Notes: generated from the letters alone by a model not told the origin. A DNA stretch of 64,000 nt from Paenibacillus oleatilyticus (GCF_018998565.1 NZ_JAHNZO010000029.1:1-64000); one strand, 5' to 3'; numbered from the stretch's first letter, positions 19,838 through 28,950 are shown. Made by a program: numbers and translations.

Positions 19838-20485
19838 TTAAGTGAAAAAAGGATCTTTCCACAAGTTAAACCCTTGTGATTTCTCACTGTGATTACCGCT
19901 GCGGTGACTGCGATTACTGCGGTCACTGCGGTCACTGCGGTCACTGCGGTCACTGAGGTCACTACGATTCGTGTGGCTGCGACTGCTCTTGTTGTTTACA
20001 TTGCCGCCTGATTTTGCGGTTGCATTTCCGCTTGCCTTCCCGTTTTTATTTCCGCTTTTAACTCCACGACTTTTTAGTCCGACGGTAACACTCTTAATTT
20101 GGAAGAGAGGGACGCGAATAAGTTCGTTGTTGATAATGACGATAAGATGGTCCGATGTGACATCGGAAATAATGCCTTCCAGTTTTTCCTGACCTCCCCG
20201 GTTAATCTTCACGAAAGTGTGGCGAAGCTCTTGCAGCAAATCGTTAAAACTGGAGGCTTTGATGTGCGTCGTGACCGATCCGATCGTCCCCGAGCTTTTT
20301 TGGTTGGGGGACTGCAAAATGCTCTTCACATGACTCGTATTTACATAGACGGCACCATCTTCTGTACTTAGGGCCACATAGTTGGAATGAATTCCGATCA
20401 ATTTACCGGTAATGGCATCCGGACCTCTCCCGTTAATTTTTACCTCTGAACCGATCAAACTTTTAAACGTGCTATGTTCCGCCAT
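19838..20485 (-). CDS. CotB-like spore coat protein with Arg-Ser-Asp tail
   Basis: The 215-residue protein has two CotB-type repeats (about 8-57, FKSLIGSEVKINGRGPDAI; and about 85-135, FVKINRGGQEKLEGI), then a low-complexity tail of 80 residues. The tail has Ser, Gly, Asn and Lys followed by tandem SDR units (residues 175-192) and ends EKSQGFNLWKDPFFT. B. subtilis CotB has the same architecture, with a longer Ser/Lys/Arg tail that is phosphorylated by the CotH kinase; a CotH gene lies 500 bases away on the other strand. GGAGGAG stands eight bases before the ATG. The repeat tail makes its length likely to vary between strains. The family call is good; phosphorylation is inferred. Confidence 0.8.
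   Translation of the reverse strand: MAEHSTFKSLIGSEVKINGRGPDAITGKLIGIHSNYVALSTEDGAVYVNTSHVKSILQSPNQKSSGTIGSVTTHIKASSFNDLLQELRHTFVKINRGGQEKLEGIISDVTSDHLIVIINNELIRVPLFQIKSVTVGLKSRGVKSGNKNGKASGNATAKSGGNVNNKSSRSHTNRSDLSDRSDRSDRSDRSNRSHRSGNHSEKSQGFNLWKDPFFT
19891..19965 (-). repeat. Nine-base tandem repeats coding SDR tail
   Basis: On the plus strand GGTCACTGC is repeated three times perfectly from 19921 and a fourth time with one change up to 19956, flanked by degenerate copies such as GATTACTGC and GGTGACTGC. Read on the reverse strand the unit codes Ser-Asp-Arg in the tail of the CotB-like protein. Confidence 0.85.
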
Positions 20486-20971
20486 GATGAATTCTCCTCC
20501 GTGTAATAATATTGTGGTTTTTCCGATGATCTGAATAGATGCCCTGCCGACGGCTTCTGACCGAATCGCCAACTTACCGCAGGGGCACTAACCTCCTTTC
20601 ATTTGTCGATGGAGTTGATTTGTAATTTATTTATATGTATCTCGCATCATTCGGTATAGTCTGAAATCTAGTTGTCTTTTACTTTCCGCTAGTATCTTGA
20701 GGTCTGGCCATGGTATTGGTAGATTTGGGAGACAAGGAGAAAGTGCGCTTTTTCAAAAATTAACGTTTGTTCATGGCAACGCTGTCACCGCCAGCATAAT
20801 CTAAAACTATCAGCGGCCGGAGCTAGCGTTAATTGGCGTCAAACACCATAGACGTATGCAGACAAGGCGATCGCCGTGACTGAGCTGTTTACAGACGCAT
20901 ACGGTAAAGTAACACAAAAAGCCTATCCTCAAGGATAGGCTTTTTGCTTTGTAGAGAAAGGCGGAAGGTCG
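20486..20971. other. Divergent intergenic region between CotB-like and cotH genes
   Basis: No convincing gene in 486 bases. On the reverse strand a CATATAAATA stretch near 20625-20640 could be a sigma-K-like -10 element for the coat gene, followed by an unused AAAGGAGG. On the plus strand there is a 17-codon open frame (20710-20763) behind GAGGT, an inverted repeat CGTATGC/GCATACG (about 20853 and 20896) enclosing the palindrome GGCGATCGCC, and then a strong terminator. The part from about 20700 to 20945 could therefore be a short independent transcript, but nothing here identifies it. Confidence 0.5.
20916..20945. terminator. Perfect hairpin terminator upstream of cotH
   Basis: GCCTATCC (20921-20928), loop TCAA, GGATAGGC (20933-20940), flanked by five A and five T. 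It stands only 26 bases before the cotH start codon although no recognised gene ends here, so it either ends a small RNA or attenuates transcription into cotH. Confidence 0.85.
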
Positions 20972-22042
20972 ATGTTTGCAGAACTGCCTGTGAGACACGT
21001 GCTAATTGGCGAGCCGCAGTTGAAGCAGCTGCAAAAAAATGTATGGAGCAACCGCTTCGTTCAAGGAAGCATGGTGTCCGAGGGGACGAAAAAGGAGATC
21101 AGGGTTCGCTACCGGGGCGGACATACGCGCGACTACCCGAAACGTTCCTACGAAGTAGTTCGCGGCGGAAAGACGTATCATTATAATGCCGAGTACGACG
21201 ATCCTTCAATGATTCGGAATGCTTTGTCGTTTCGGTTTTTCGAGTGGATCGGGGTGCCTTGTCCTCAGACCAGACATTGTTTACTGCGGCTCAACGGCCA
21301 AAATTTAGGGGTGTATCTGGAAATCGAAGGGGTCGACCATTATTTTTTCCGAAGACGGGGAATCTCGGTTCAATCGCTATTTTATGCCGTGAACGATAAT
21401 GCGAACTTCAGCTTGTGTGCGAACGATTCGAGCCGCAAAAAATCCTCTTTGTTCTCAGGCTACAAGCAAATGATCGGATCCTCGGATGACCGGAGCAAGT
21501 TCACATGGTTTATCCGCAAGCTGAATACGCTCGGCTCGGACAGCTCTAGAGCGCTGTTATCCTATCTGCAGCTTCGCTTGGACATCGACAATTACCTCCG
21601 CTGGTTGGCAGGCGCCGTTTTAACCGGAAATTATGACGGCTTCGATCAGAACTATGCCATATACCGGCACCGAAAATCACAAAAATACCGGATCATTCCA
21701 TGGGATTACGAAGGCACCTGGGGGAGGAACTGCTTCGGCAAACCGTGCGGCAGCGATTTGGTGCGCGTAACGGGCTATAACCGGCTGACACGTACCTTGT
21801 TGAAATTTCCTGCCGTCCGGAGCAAGTATAAAAAGCTGCTTGCGGCTATGCTGAACGACCCGTTCACAGTAAGAAAAATCATTCCCGTCGCCCACGCCAT
21901 GCACAACGCGATAAGGCCTCATGTGGTGCAGGATACGGCCCGCAAATGCTCGGTTTCCGAGTTCGAGGGCGAAGTATGGATGATTCGCAGGTACATCGAA
22001 GAACGCCGAAGGCTCGTAGCCGATGCGCTGCGGGATTTGTAG
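20972..22042 (+). CDS. cotH: CotH-type spore coat protein kinase
   Basis: Atypical kinase of the spore coat; B. subtilis CotH phosphorylates serines in the repeat tails of CotB and CotG and is needed for outer-coat assembly. The 356-residue protein has the CotH-kinase core: YPKRSYEV with a probable ATP-binding Lys57, LNGQNLGVYLEIEGVD, then GNYDGFDQNYAIYRH and PWDYEGTWGR. The two acids Asp222 and Asp245 are 23 residues apart, as are Asp228 and Asp251 of the B. subtilis enzyme. The ATG follows AAAGGCGGAAGG. It is divergent from the CotB-like genes and sits just before relA. Family call is firm; the local CotB-like protein as its substrate is inference. Confidence 0.88.
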   Translation: MFAELPVRHVLIGEPQLKQLQKNVWSNRFVQGSMVSEGTKKEIRVRYRGGHTRDYPKRSYEVVRGGKTYHYNAEYDDPSMIRNALSFRFFEWIGVPCPQTRHCLLRLNGQNLGVYLEIEGVDHYFFRRRGISVQSLFYAVNDNANFSLCANDSSRKKSSLFSGYKQMIGSSDDRSKFTWFIRKLNTLGSDSSRALLSYLQLRLDIDNYLRWLAGAVLTGNYDGFDQNYAIYRHRKSQKYRIIPWDYEGTWGRNCFGKPCGSDLVRVTGYNRLTRTLLKFPAVRSKYKKLLAAMLNDPFTVRKIIPVAHAMHNAIRPHVVQDTARKCSVSEFEGEVWMIRRYIEERRRLVADALRDL

Positions 22043-22176
22043 CCGTTAGCGTACGCGGAGCGTGTATAATTGTCCGTTTTGCGCGTAATATGTCGGTTTG
22101 TCCCGCAAATTCTTGACGCAGCCCCCGGTTCAAGGGCATAATGGATTAAAATCGAATTAAGGGAATGGATGAACGG

Positions 22177-24372
22177 ATGGGGATAGAGCAGCTTCTTGCG
22201 AAGGCATCCACATATGTGAAAGAAAATGACCTGAAACGAATCCGGGAAGCTTATGAATTTGCGGATCAGGCGCATTACGGCCAAGTGCGCAAATCCGGAG
22301 AGCCCTATATATTGCATCCGCTTGCCGTAGCGGACATTTTGGTTAACATGCAGATGGATACGACTTCCATCATTGCTGCGCTGCTCCATGACGTGGTGGA
22401 GGATACGACGGTATCGCTTGAAACGGTGCATGAAAAGTTCGGCGCTACCTGTGCGATGATCGTCGACGGACTCACCAAACTCGAGAAAATCAAATTCAAG
22501 AGCAAGGAAGAGCACCAGAACGAAAACTACCGCAAAATGTTCGTCGCCATGGCACAGGACATTCGCGTCATTCTTATTAAATTGGCGGACCGTCTGCACA
22601 ACATGCGAACGCTCAAGCACCAGTCGGAAGAAGCGCAGCGGCGCATCGCGGACGAGACGCTGGAGATCTTTTGCCCGATCGCGCATCGTCTGGGGATATC
22701 GGCGATCAAGTGGGAGATGGAAGACATTGCCCTGCGATACTTGAATCCCCAGCAGTATTACCGCATCGTGAACCTTATGCAGAAGAAGCGCGCCGAACGG
22801 GAGCAGTACTTAAGCGACGTCATTGCGTCGGTGGGCGAGAAGCTGCAGGAGATGGGGATCGACGGCGACATCTCGGGAAGACCGAAGCATATTTACAGCA
22901 TTTACAAGAAGATGACGGTGAAAAGCAAGCAGTTCAATGAAATCTACGATCTGCTGGCGCTGCGGATCATCGTCGACAATATTAAAGACTGCTACGCCAC
23001 GCTGGGGATCATCCATACACTGTGGAAGCCGATGCCCGGCCGCTTCAAAGATTATATCGCCATGCCGAAGCCGAACATGTATCAATCGCTGCATACGACG
23101 GTCATCGGTCCGAAAGGCGAACCGTTGGAAGTGCAGATCCGCACGTTTGAGATGCACCGTACCTCGGAGTATGGGGTCGCCGCGCATTGGGCCTATAAAG
23201 AAGGCACGTCCGTCCCGTCAGGCAGCTACGAAGACAAGATGCATTTTATCCGCGAAATTCTAGAGCTCCAGAACGATACGCAGGATGCGCAGGAGTTCGT
23301 CGAGTCGCTCAAAATGGACTTTTTCTCCGATCTGGTGTTCGTATTTACGCCGAAGGGGGAAGTCATCGAACTGCCTGCGGGCTCGGTCCCGCTCGACTTT
23401 GCTTACCGGATTCATACGGAGGTCGGGAACCGTACGATTGGCGCCAAAGTCAACGGTCGCATCGTCCCGCTCGATCACAAGCTGAAAACCGGCGATATTA
23501 TCGAGATTTTGACGTCCAAGCATTCGTACGGCCCGAGCCAGGATTGGGTGAAAATTGCTCAATCGTCGCACGCCCGGACCAAGATCCGCCAATGGTTCAA
23601 GAAAGAGCGCCGCGAAGAAAACGTGCTCAAGGGCCGCGAAATGATCGAGCGCGAGCTGAAGCGGCTCGGCTACGACGTTCCTGCGCTGACGAAAGATGAC
23701 GAGATGCTGGAGGTCGCACGAAAATTCAACTTTAACGAAATCGAGGACATGCTGTCGGCCGTCGGCTTCGGCGGCATCACCGCGGCCCAGATCGTAACGC
23801 GTCTGACCGAGAAGGTTCGCAGGGAAGCGGAGGAAGCCCAGCAGCAGGCGATGCTTACGTCCGAGGTTAAGGAAATGAAAGCGCCGGTGTCGGATAAGGA
23901 GCGCAAAGGCCGTCCGACAGGAGGGGTCCGGGTCAAAGGAGTGGACAACCTGCTTGTGCGGTTTGCCCGCTGCTGTAATCCCGTTCCGGGCGATGTGATT
24001 ATCGGGTATATTACGCGCGGGCGGGGGGTATCCGTTCACCGCTCGGACTGTACGAACATTCCTTCGCCGGAATGCAGCGAAGAAGGGAATCGCGTGATCG
24101 AGGTGGAGTGGGCGGACAACATCGAGGCGAATTACAATGTCGAGATCGAAATAACGGGTCACGACCGGCGCGGACTGCTGAACGAAGTGCTGCAGGTCGT
24201 GTCGGAATGCAAAACGGTCATTTCCGCCGTTTCCGGCCGCTCGGATAAAAATAAGATGGTGGTCATCCACATGACGATATTGATCCGCAATATCGATCAT
24301 CTTCATTCGGTCGTAGAAAAAATCAAGCGGATCAAGGACGTATATTCGGTACAGCGCATTATGCAGGCTTAA
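22177..24372 (+). CDS. relA: Bifunctional (p)ppGpp synthetase/hydrolase
   Basis: Makes and degrades the stringent-response alarmone. The 731-residue protein (from the ATG at 22177; an ATG at 22165 would add four residues but touches the AAGGGA site) has the HD hydrolase domain with LHDVVEDT, the synthetase domain with GRPKHIYSIYKKM and RFKDYIAMPKPNMYQSLHTT, a TGS domain (FVFTPKGEVIELPAGS), and a C-terminal zinc-finger/ACT region with RFARCCNPVPGD. All parts are intact, so it is the long bifunctional Rel of Firmicutes. It is followed by dtd as in Bacillus. Confidence 0.97.
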   Translation: MGIEQLLAKASTYVKENDLKRIREAYEFADQAHYGQVRKSGEPYILHPLAVADILVNMQMDTTSIIAALLHDVVEDTTVSLETVHEKFGATCAMIVDGLTKLEKIKFKSKEEHQNENYRKMFVAMAQDIRVILIKLADRLHNMRTLKHQSEEAQRRIADETLEIFCPIAHRLGISAIKWEMEDIALRYLNPQQYYRIVNLMQKKRAEREQYLSDVIASVGEKLQEMGIDGDISGRPKHIYSIYKKMTVKSKQFNEIYDLLALRIIVDNIKDCYATLGIIHTLWKPMPGRFKDYIAMPKPNMYQSLHTTVIGPKGEPLEVQIRTFEMHRTSEYGVAAHWAYKEGTSVPSGSYEDKMHFIREILELQNDTQDAQEFVESLKMDFFSDLVFVFTPKGEVIELPAGSVPLDFAYRIHTEVGNRTIGAKVNGRIVPLDHKLKTGDIIEILTSKHSYGPSQDWVKIAQSSHARTKIRQWFKKERREENVLKGREMIERELKRLGYDVPALTKDDEMLEVARKFNFNEIEDMLSAVGFGGITAAQIVTRLTEKVRREAEEAQQQAMLTSEVKEMKAPVSDKERKGRPTGGVRVKGVDNLLVRFARCCNPVPGDVIIGYITRGRGVSVHRSDCTNIPSPECSEEGNRVIEVEWADNIEANYNVEIEITGHDRRGLLNEVLQVVSECKTVISAVSGRSDKNKMVVIHMTILIRNIDHLHSVVEKIKRIKDVYSVQRIMQA

Positions 24373-24413
24373 AGGCGCGGAAATTTTATTTTTGAAACGG
24401 AGTCAGGACGTTT

Positions 24414-24860
24414 ATGAAAGTGGTACTGCAAAGAAGCAAAGCGGCACAAGTGACGGTGAACGGTGAAACGGTAGGCCGCATCGACCATGGCTTGGTGCTG
24501 CTGGTTGGTATTGCGGACGGCGATACCGAGGAGGATGCCCGTTACCTTGCCGATAAAATAGCGGGCTTGCGCATATTTGAAGACGAACAAGGGAAAATGA
24601 ACCATTCGGTGCTTGAGACCGGAGGCCAGGTGCTGTCCATCTCTCAATTCACCTTATACGGGGACTGCCGGAAGGGAAGACGGCCCAATTTCATGGCGGC
24701 CGCTCGTCCCGAGCTTGCGGAGCCGCTTTACGAACGGTTTAACGGTATGCTTCGCGAAGCGGGGCTTCATGTGGAGACCGGACGGTTTGGGGCAATGATG
24801 GACGTATCGCTCGTCAATGACGGACCGGTTACGCTTATCGTCGAAAGCAAGCAGGATTAG
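24414..24860 (+). CDS. dtd: D-aminoacyl-tRNA deacylase
   Basis: Hydrolyses D-aminoacyl-tRNAs and also clears glycine from tRNA-Ala, protecting translation. The 148 residues contain the two family signatures [15 protein letters not shown] and the C-terminal [11 protein letters not shown] (the Gly/Pro pair that forms the chiral filter). CGGAG lies before the ATG. It follows relA by about 40 bases and is probably in its operon. Confidence 0.97.
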   Translation: MKVVLQRSKAAQVTVNGETVGRIDHGLVLLVGIADGDTEEDARYLADKIAGLRIFEDEQGKMNHSVLETGGQVLSISQFTLYGDCRKGRRPNFMAAARPELAEPLYERFNGMLREAGLHVETGRFGAMMDVSLVNDGPVTLIVESKQD

Positions 24861-24990
24861 AATCCGGGAAAGGAGCCGCACATACAGCGGCTTTTATCCA
24901 TACGAATAAGCAAGGCTCAGGCGGGAGACAATGAGAGATAAGCCTGCGCACGATTTCATCTTGCGCGGCTGCCCGACATCTAAGGAGTCT

Positions 24991-25176
24991 ATGCCTATTA
25001 TGTACCGATCGCCGAAAGAACAAAGCTTACTGATGCCGGAACTGCAGCTTGTTTCCGGCGGTCTGGCGGAGGCGGCGGCATTGCAATCGTCCGGCATGGA
25101 CGATACGGAAATCCGTGCCGATTTCTCTTCTTCCAGCGAGCAACTGAAGCGGACGGCGCGCAAGCCGTTCCGCTGA
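24991..25176 (+). CDS. Small hypothetical protein
   Basis: A possible 61-residue protein beginning MPIMYRSPKEQSLL, hydrophilic, with Ser-rich and basic C-terminus. It has TAAGGAG three bases before the ATG at 24991 (12 before a second ATG at 25000) and is followed directly by a terminator, which supports expression. I recognise no family. It could also be non-coding sequence between dtd and hemZ. Confidence 0.4.
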   Translation: MPIMYRSPKEQSLLMPELQLVSGGLAEAAALQSSGMDDTEIRADFSSSSEQLKRTARKPFR

Positions 25177-25184
25177 CCAAAAAG

Positions 25185-25227
25185 ACGGGTCGTTTTCGTG
25201 GATTGAGCGAAAGCGGCCCGTTTGTTT
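25185..25227 (+). terminator. Terminator before hemZ
   Basis: ACGGGTCGTTTTCG (25185-25198) pairs imperfectly with CGAAAGCGGCCCGT (25208-25221), followed by a T-rich tract. It closes the relA-dtd-small gene unit. Confidence 0.7.
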
Positions 25228-25375
25228 CATTAGACAGCCAAATATGCTAAACTATTGCTAGTTTTGTTCCAATTTGAAACTTCTTGTGCGGTAGTCCCGT
25301 CTTATAAGTGACGAAGCATTCGTTTCGGCATCCGGCGGCTGACTCGCACAGACGATTAACGGAGGATGGAATGCA

Positions 25376-26914
25376 TTGAAAATCGAATTCGAGCGTGTCG
25401 GTTTCGGTGAACAGGCCAATGAGCTGTTTCATATAGGCAAGCTTTTTTTCGAAGAGGTCGAAGTGGTCTACGAGAGAACGGACGATGCGCGCCTTCACGT
25501 TCGCGTCGAGGTGGACGCCGATGAAACGAAACGTGTAATCAGGTCCAAGATCCGACTGACCGACCGGGAGACGGGAGCCGCTTACGACAACGAACATGAG
25601 CGGGCGATGGATGCGCGGGACGCCGGGCATAAACGCACCGTCAAGCGGGCGGTCGGCTATGGGCTGCTTCAAGTGCTTCGCGAGTATACCGGGCTGGAGC
25701 AGGCGTGGGGGATTTTGACCGGCGTGCGTCCGACCAAGCTAATGCATAACATGATGATGAAACAACCGATGGAAAGCTGCAAGCAAACGCTGCGCGACGA
25801 GTATCTTGTCACCGAACCGAAAGTGGAGCTGCTCGCCGGAATAGCCGAACGCCAGTTGAAAGTGATCCCCGATTTGTTCCATTTGGATAGGGAAGTAAGC
25901 ATTTATATCGGAATCCCGTTTTGTCCGACCAAATGCGCTTATTGTACATTTCCGGCCTACGATATTCGGGGAAATAACGGCTCCGTCGAGGCGTTCCTGG
26001 AAGGACTGCATTACGAAATTCGCGAGATGGGCCGCTGGATGCGGGAAGCCGGAGTCGGCATAACGACGATTTACTGGGGCGGGGGAACGCCGACGAGTAT
26101 TACGGCCGAGCAGATGGATGCACTATTTGTCACGATGCACGAATCGTTTCCGGCCATGGACCGTGTTCGCGAGCTGACTGTCGAGGCCGGCCGTCCGGAT
26201 ACGATTACCGAAGACAAGATCGAAGTGATGAAACGGTGGAAGGTCGACCGGATCAGCATTAATCCGCAAAGCTTCACGCAGGCGACGCTCGATGCGATCG
26301 GACGGCACCATACGGTGACGGAAACGATCGAGAAGTTCAAGCTTGCCCGGAAGCTTGGGCTGAATAACATCAATATGGATCTGATTATCGGGCTCCCGAA
26401 TGAAGGAATGGCCGAACTTCAGAGGACGCTCGATCAAACGGCCGAGCTCCTGCCGGAATCGCTGACGGTTCATACGCTCTCCTTCAAGCGCGCTTCCAAG
26501 ATGACGAAGAACAAAAGCGAGTACGAAGTGGCGGAGCGGGACGAAATCGCCGAGATGATCCGCTCGGCCTCCAAATGGACGGAGCAGCACGGGTACAAGC
26601 CATATTATATGTACCGGCAGAAAAACATTTTGGGTAATCAGGAGAACGTCGGCTATTCGCTCGAAGGGTTCGAGAGTCTGTACAACATTCTGATGATGGA
26701 AGAGCGTCAGACGATTATCGGACTCGGCTGCGGCGCGGTAAGCAAAGTGCTTTATCCGAAAGTCGAGCATGAGGACGGCTACGAGCAGCGCATCGAACGG
26801 ATGCCGAACCCAAAGGAGCCCTCCTTCTACAATGAGGCTTATCAAGAGTATGTCGACAAAAAAATCAGGCTGCTGAACGATGCTTATAGCATTCCGGCAA
26901 GCCAGCCTTCGTAA
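25376..26914 (+). CDS. hemZ: HemZ-type coproporphyrinogen dehydrogenase family radical SAM protein
   Basis: Radical S-adenosylmethionine protein of the oxygen-independent coproporphyrinogen III oxidase (HemN) superfamily, annotated as HemZ in Bacillales. The 512 residues have an N-terminal domain of about 165 residues that HemN lacks, then the cluster motif GIPFCPTKCAYCTFPAY (CxxxCxxC), GGGTPTSI, RISINPQSF and DLIIGLPNEG. The start is a TTG after GGAGG; the nearby ATGs are out of frame. Whether HemZ oxidises coproporphyrinogen in this organism or has another heme-related role cannot be decided from sequence. Confidence 0.93.
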   Translation: MKIEFERVGFGEQANELFHIGKLFFEEVEVVYERTDDARLHVRVEVDADETKRVIRSKIRLTDRETGAAYDNEHERAMDARDAGHKRTVKRAVGYGLLQVLREYTGLEQAWGILTGVRPTKLMHNMMMKQPMESCKQTLRDEYLVTEPKVELLAGIAERQLKVIPDLFHLDREVSIYIGIPFCPTKCAYCTFPAYDIRGNNGSVEAFLEGLHYEIREMGRWMREAGVGITTIYWGGGTPTSITAEQMDALFVTMHESFPAMDRVRELTVEAGRPDTITEDKIEVMKRWKVDRISINPQSFTQATLDAIGRHHTVTETIEKFKLARKLGLNNINMDLIIGLPNEGMAELQRTLDQTAELLPESLTVHTLSFKRASKMTKNKSEYEVAERDEIAEMIRSASKWTEQHGYKPYYMYRQKNILGNQENVGYSLEGFESLYNILMMEERQTIIGLGCGAVSKVLYPKVEHEDGYEQRIERMPNPKEPSFYNEAYQEYVDKKIRLLNDAYSIPASQPS

Positions 26915-26988
26915 GGCGACGTAACGGATCATGCTTCGTTTTCATTTCAAATGATCAGGTAGTAATCATAACATGGCAGAGGTGTATT

Positions 26989-28950
26989 ATGGCAGGGAAA
27001 TCGAACTATTCCGGAGGCAGCGCAAAAGGATACGTACTAGTAATCGCACTAATCGTTCTAATTGCAGCTGGCGCCGGCGCTTGGCATTATTGGAAAGCAG
27101 GGGGAACGAAAGCCGGAGCGGGGAACAGTGAACGAAAAGCCGCCCAGAAGCTGGAAGAAGTGAAAACGGTAAGTGCTCCGAAAGAAAGCTATGACCTTAT
27201 CGTGGCTGGGACCGATCCCGAGGGAGTGGCGGCGGCCGTTTCCGCGGCGCGCAACGGACAGAAGACATTGCTGGTTGACGGAAAAGACCGCGAGATCTTG
27301 GGCGGATTGATGACGCTCGGATGGTTGAACAGCTTGGACATGAACTATGAGCCGGACAAAAGCGTCCTTCATAAACGGGAAATGCTCAACAAGGGCATAT
27401 TTGCGGAATGGTACGGCAAAATCGAAGGAGATTCGTTCGATGTCGTGACGGCGGCAAATGCCTTTAACTCGCTGGTAGCCGCGGAGAAAAATATCGACGT
27501 GCTGCTGAAGGTTAAATCGATGGAGCCGATCACTTCGCCTTCCGGAACGGTCTCCAAAATCACGGGCATGAAGCTGACGTTGGCCGACGGCAGTGTCAAA
27601 ACCGTCCAGACCAAAGCGCTTATCGATGCGACGCAGGATGCGGACATGGCCGCAGCCGCCGGAGTTCCTTATACGACGGGGCGCGAAGATCTTGGCGACA
27701 AGAAGGCGCGTATGGCCGTGACGCTCGTCTTCCGGTTGAAGAACGTCACGCCGGACGTATGGGAGAAGGTCCGCAAGCGTCTGGATGGAGATAACGACGC
27801 TGGAACAGGCGCGAACGAAATGAGCGCCTGGGGCTACAAAGACATGAAGGATTATCCCGCGGTCAATAAAGATCGCGTGCGGATGCGGGGATTGAACATC
27901 GGGCGTCAGAACAACGATACGATGCTGATCAACGCGCTGCAAATTTTCGGAATCGACGGAACCGACCCAAAATCGCGGGAAGAAGCATTTAAGCTCGGCA
28001 AGGATGAGCTTCCGAATATTGTGAAATACATGAAGGAAAAATATCCTGAATTTGCCGGCATCGACTTGGACGATACAGCGCCGGAGCTGTATGTGCGCGA
28101 AACGCGCCACATCCAAGGCGAATACCGCCTCAGCATTATTGACGTGCTTGAAAACCGTGATCAATGGGATCGCATCGGTTTCGGCTCCTATCCGGTCGAT
28201 ATTCAGCGGATGTCGCCTGCGGACACCGGTGCCGTTATTACCGTGCCTCAGCAATACGCCGTACCGTTCCGCAGCATCGTGCCGCTGAAAGTGGACGGGC
28301 TGCTGGTCGTCGGACGCGCGGCGAGCTTCGACTCGCTCCCGCACGGGACCGCGCGCGTCATTCCGGTCGGCATGGCAGCCGCCGAAGCGGCCGGATCGGC
28401 AGCGAAGATCGCAGCGGATTCCGGAATCACGTTCCGTCAAATGTCCGCCAATAAGGAAACCATTACGAAGCTTCAGGATACGCTGAATAATCAGGGAATG
28501 GTACTGAAGCCGTTCAGCATCAAGGCGCAGCCATTCATGGAGCATAAGGCGTACGAAGGCCTGAAGGTAGCGGTCACGCTCGGTCTTGCGACAGGCGGAT
28601 ACGACAACAACTTTGCGCTGGACAGCAAGTCCAACCAGCAGCGGTTAGTCAACCTTCTCTTGGGTATGCGCAAATTCAAGCCCGAGGCCATGGCCGGGAA
28701 CCCGGGAGAGGCGCTCGCCAAAGGCACCGATCCGAAGACGCTGCCGGTTACGCTGGACCAAGCGGCGCACATGATCGCCCTTCTGCTGAAGGTAGAAACG
28801 GCGCCCGAGCAGGCGCTGCAGACGCTGCAGAGCAAAGGATTGCTTGCGGCCGCAACATTGGACAGCATTGCGAACAAGCAGGAGCTGACCAACGGCGATA
28901 CGTATATGCTGATCAAAGACGTATATAACGCGCTGAAAGCGGCAAAATAA
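26989..28950 (+). CDS. Membrane-anchored FAD-dependent oxidoreductase
   Basis: A 653-residue protein with an uncleaved N-terminal helix (about residues 13-31) that places the rest outside the cell, then an FAD-binding Rossmann start YDLIVAGTDPEGVAAAVSAARNG (about 62-85) and body of the FAD_oxidored (PF12831) type, with IDATQDADMAAAAGVPY and, near residue 430, LLVVGRAASFDSLPHGTARV. The last 150 residues (about 500-653) are not part of the enzyme fold; they resemble two weak S-layer-homology-like units (LKVAVTLGLATGGYDNNFAL; and ITLDQAAHMIALLL-like). The substrate is unknown. It stands alone with its own terminator between hemZ and the hisS leader. Extracytoplasmic location is inferred. Confidence 0.75.
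   Translation: MAGKSNYSGGSAKGYVLVIALIVLIAAGAGAWHYWKAGGTKAGAGNSERKAAQKLEEVKTVSAPKESYDLIVAGTDPEGVAAAVSAARNGQKTLLVDGKDREILGGLMTLGWLNSLDMNYEPDKSVLHKREMLNKGIFAEWYGKIEGDSFDVVTAANAFNSLVAAEKNIDVLLKVKSMEPITSPSGTVSKITGMKLTLADGSVKTVQTKALIDATQDADMAAAAGVPYTTGREDLGDKKARMAVTLVFRLKNVTPDVWEKVRKRLDGDNDAGTGANEMSAWGYKDMKDYPAVNKDRVRMRGLNIGRQNNDTMLINALQIFGIDGTDPKSREEAFKLGKDELPNIVKYMKEKYPEFAGIDLDDTAPELYVRETRHIQGEYRLSIIDVLENRDQWDRIGFGSYPVDIQRMSPADTGAVITVPQQYAVPFRSIVPLKVDGLLVVGRAASFDSLPHGTARVIPVGMAAAEAAGSAAKIAADSGITFRQMSANKETITKLQDTLNNQGMVLKPFSIKAQPFMEHKAYEGLKVAVTLGLATGGYDNNFALDSKSNQQRLVNLLLGMRKFKPEAMAGNPGEALAKGTDPKTLPVTLDQAAHMIALLLKVETAPEQALQTLQSKGLLAAATLDSIANKQELTNGDTYMLIKDVYNALKAAK

Noticed and set aside
19903-19956. 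Short direct repeats as a possible CRISPR array
   Set aside because: Units are nine bases with no spacers and lie inside a coding region.
19732-19962. A frame reading repeated Thr-Ala-Val opposite or beside the coat gene
   Set aside because: Out-of-frame reading of the nine-base repeats that code SDR in the real frame.
20710-20763. A 17-codon small peptide frame
   Set aside because: Only a weak GAGGT site supports it and the peptide has no distinctive features; kept as a note to the intergenic region.
27058-28545. A 495-codon reverse frame opposite the FAD oxidoreductase
   Set aside because: Same reasoning: antisense shadow without start signals or domains.
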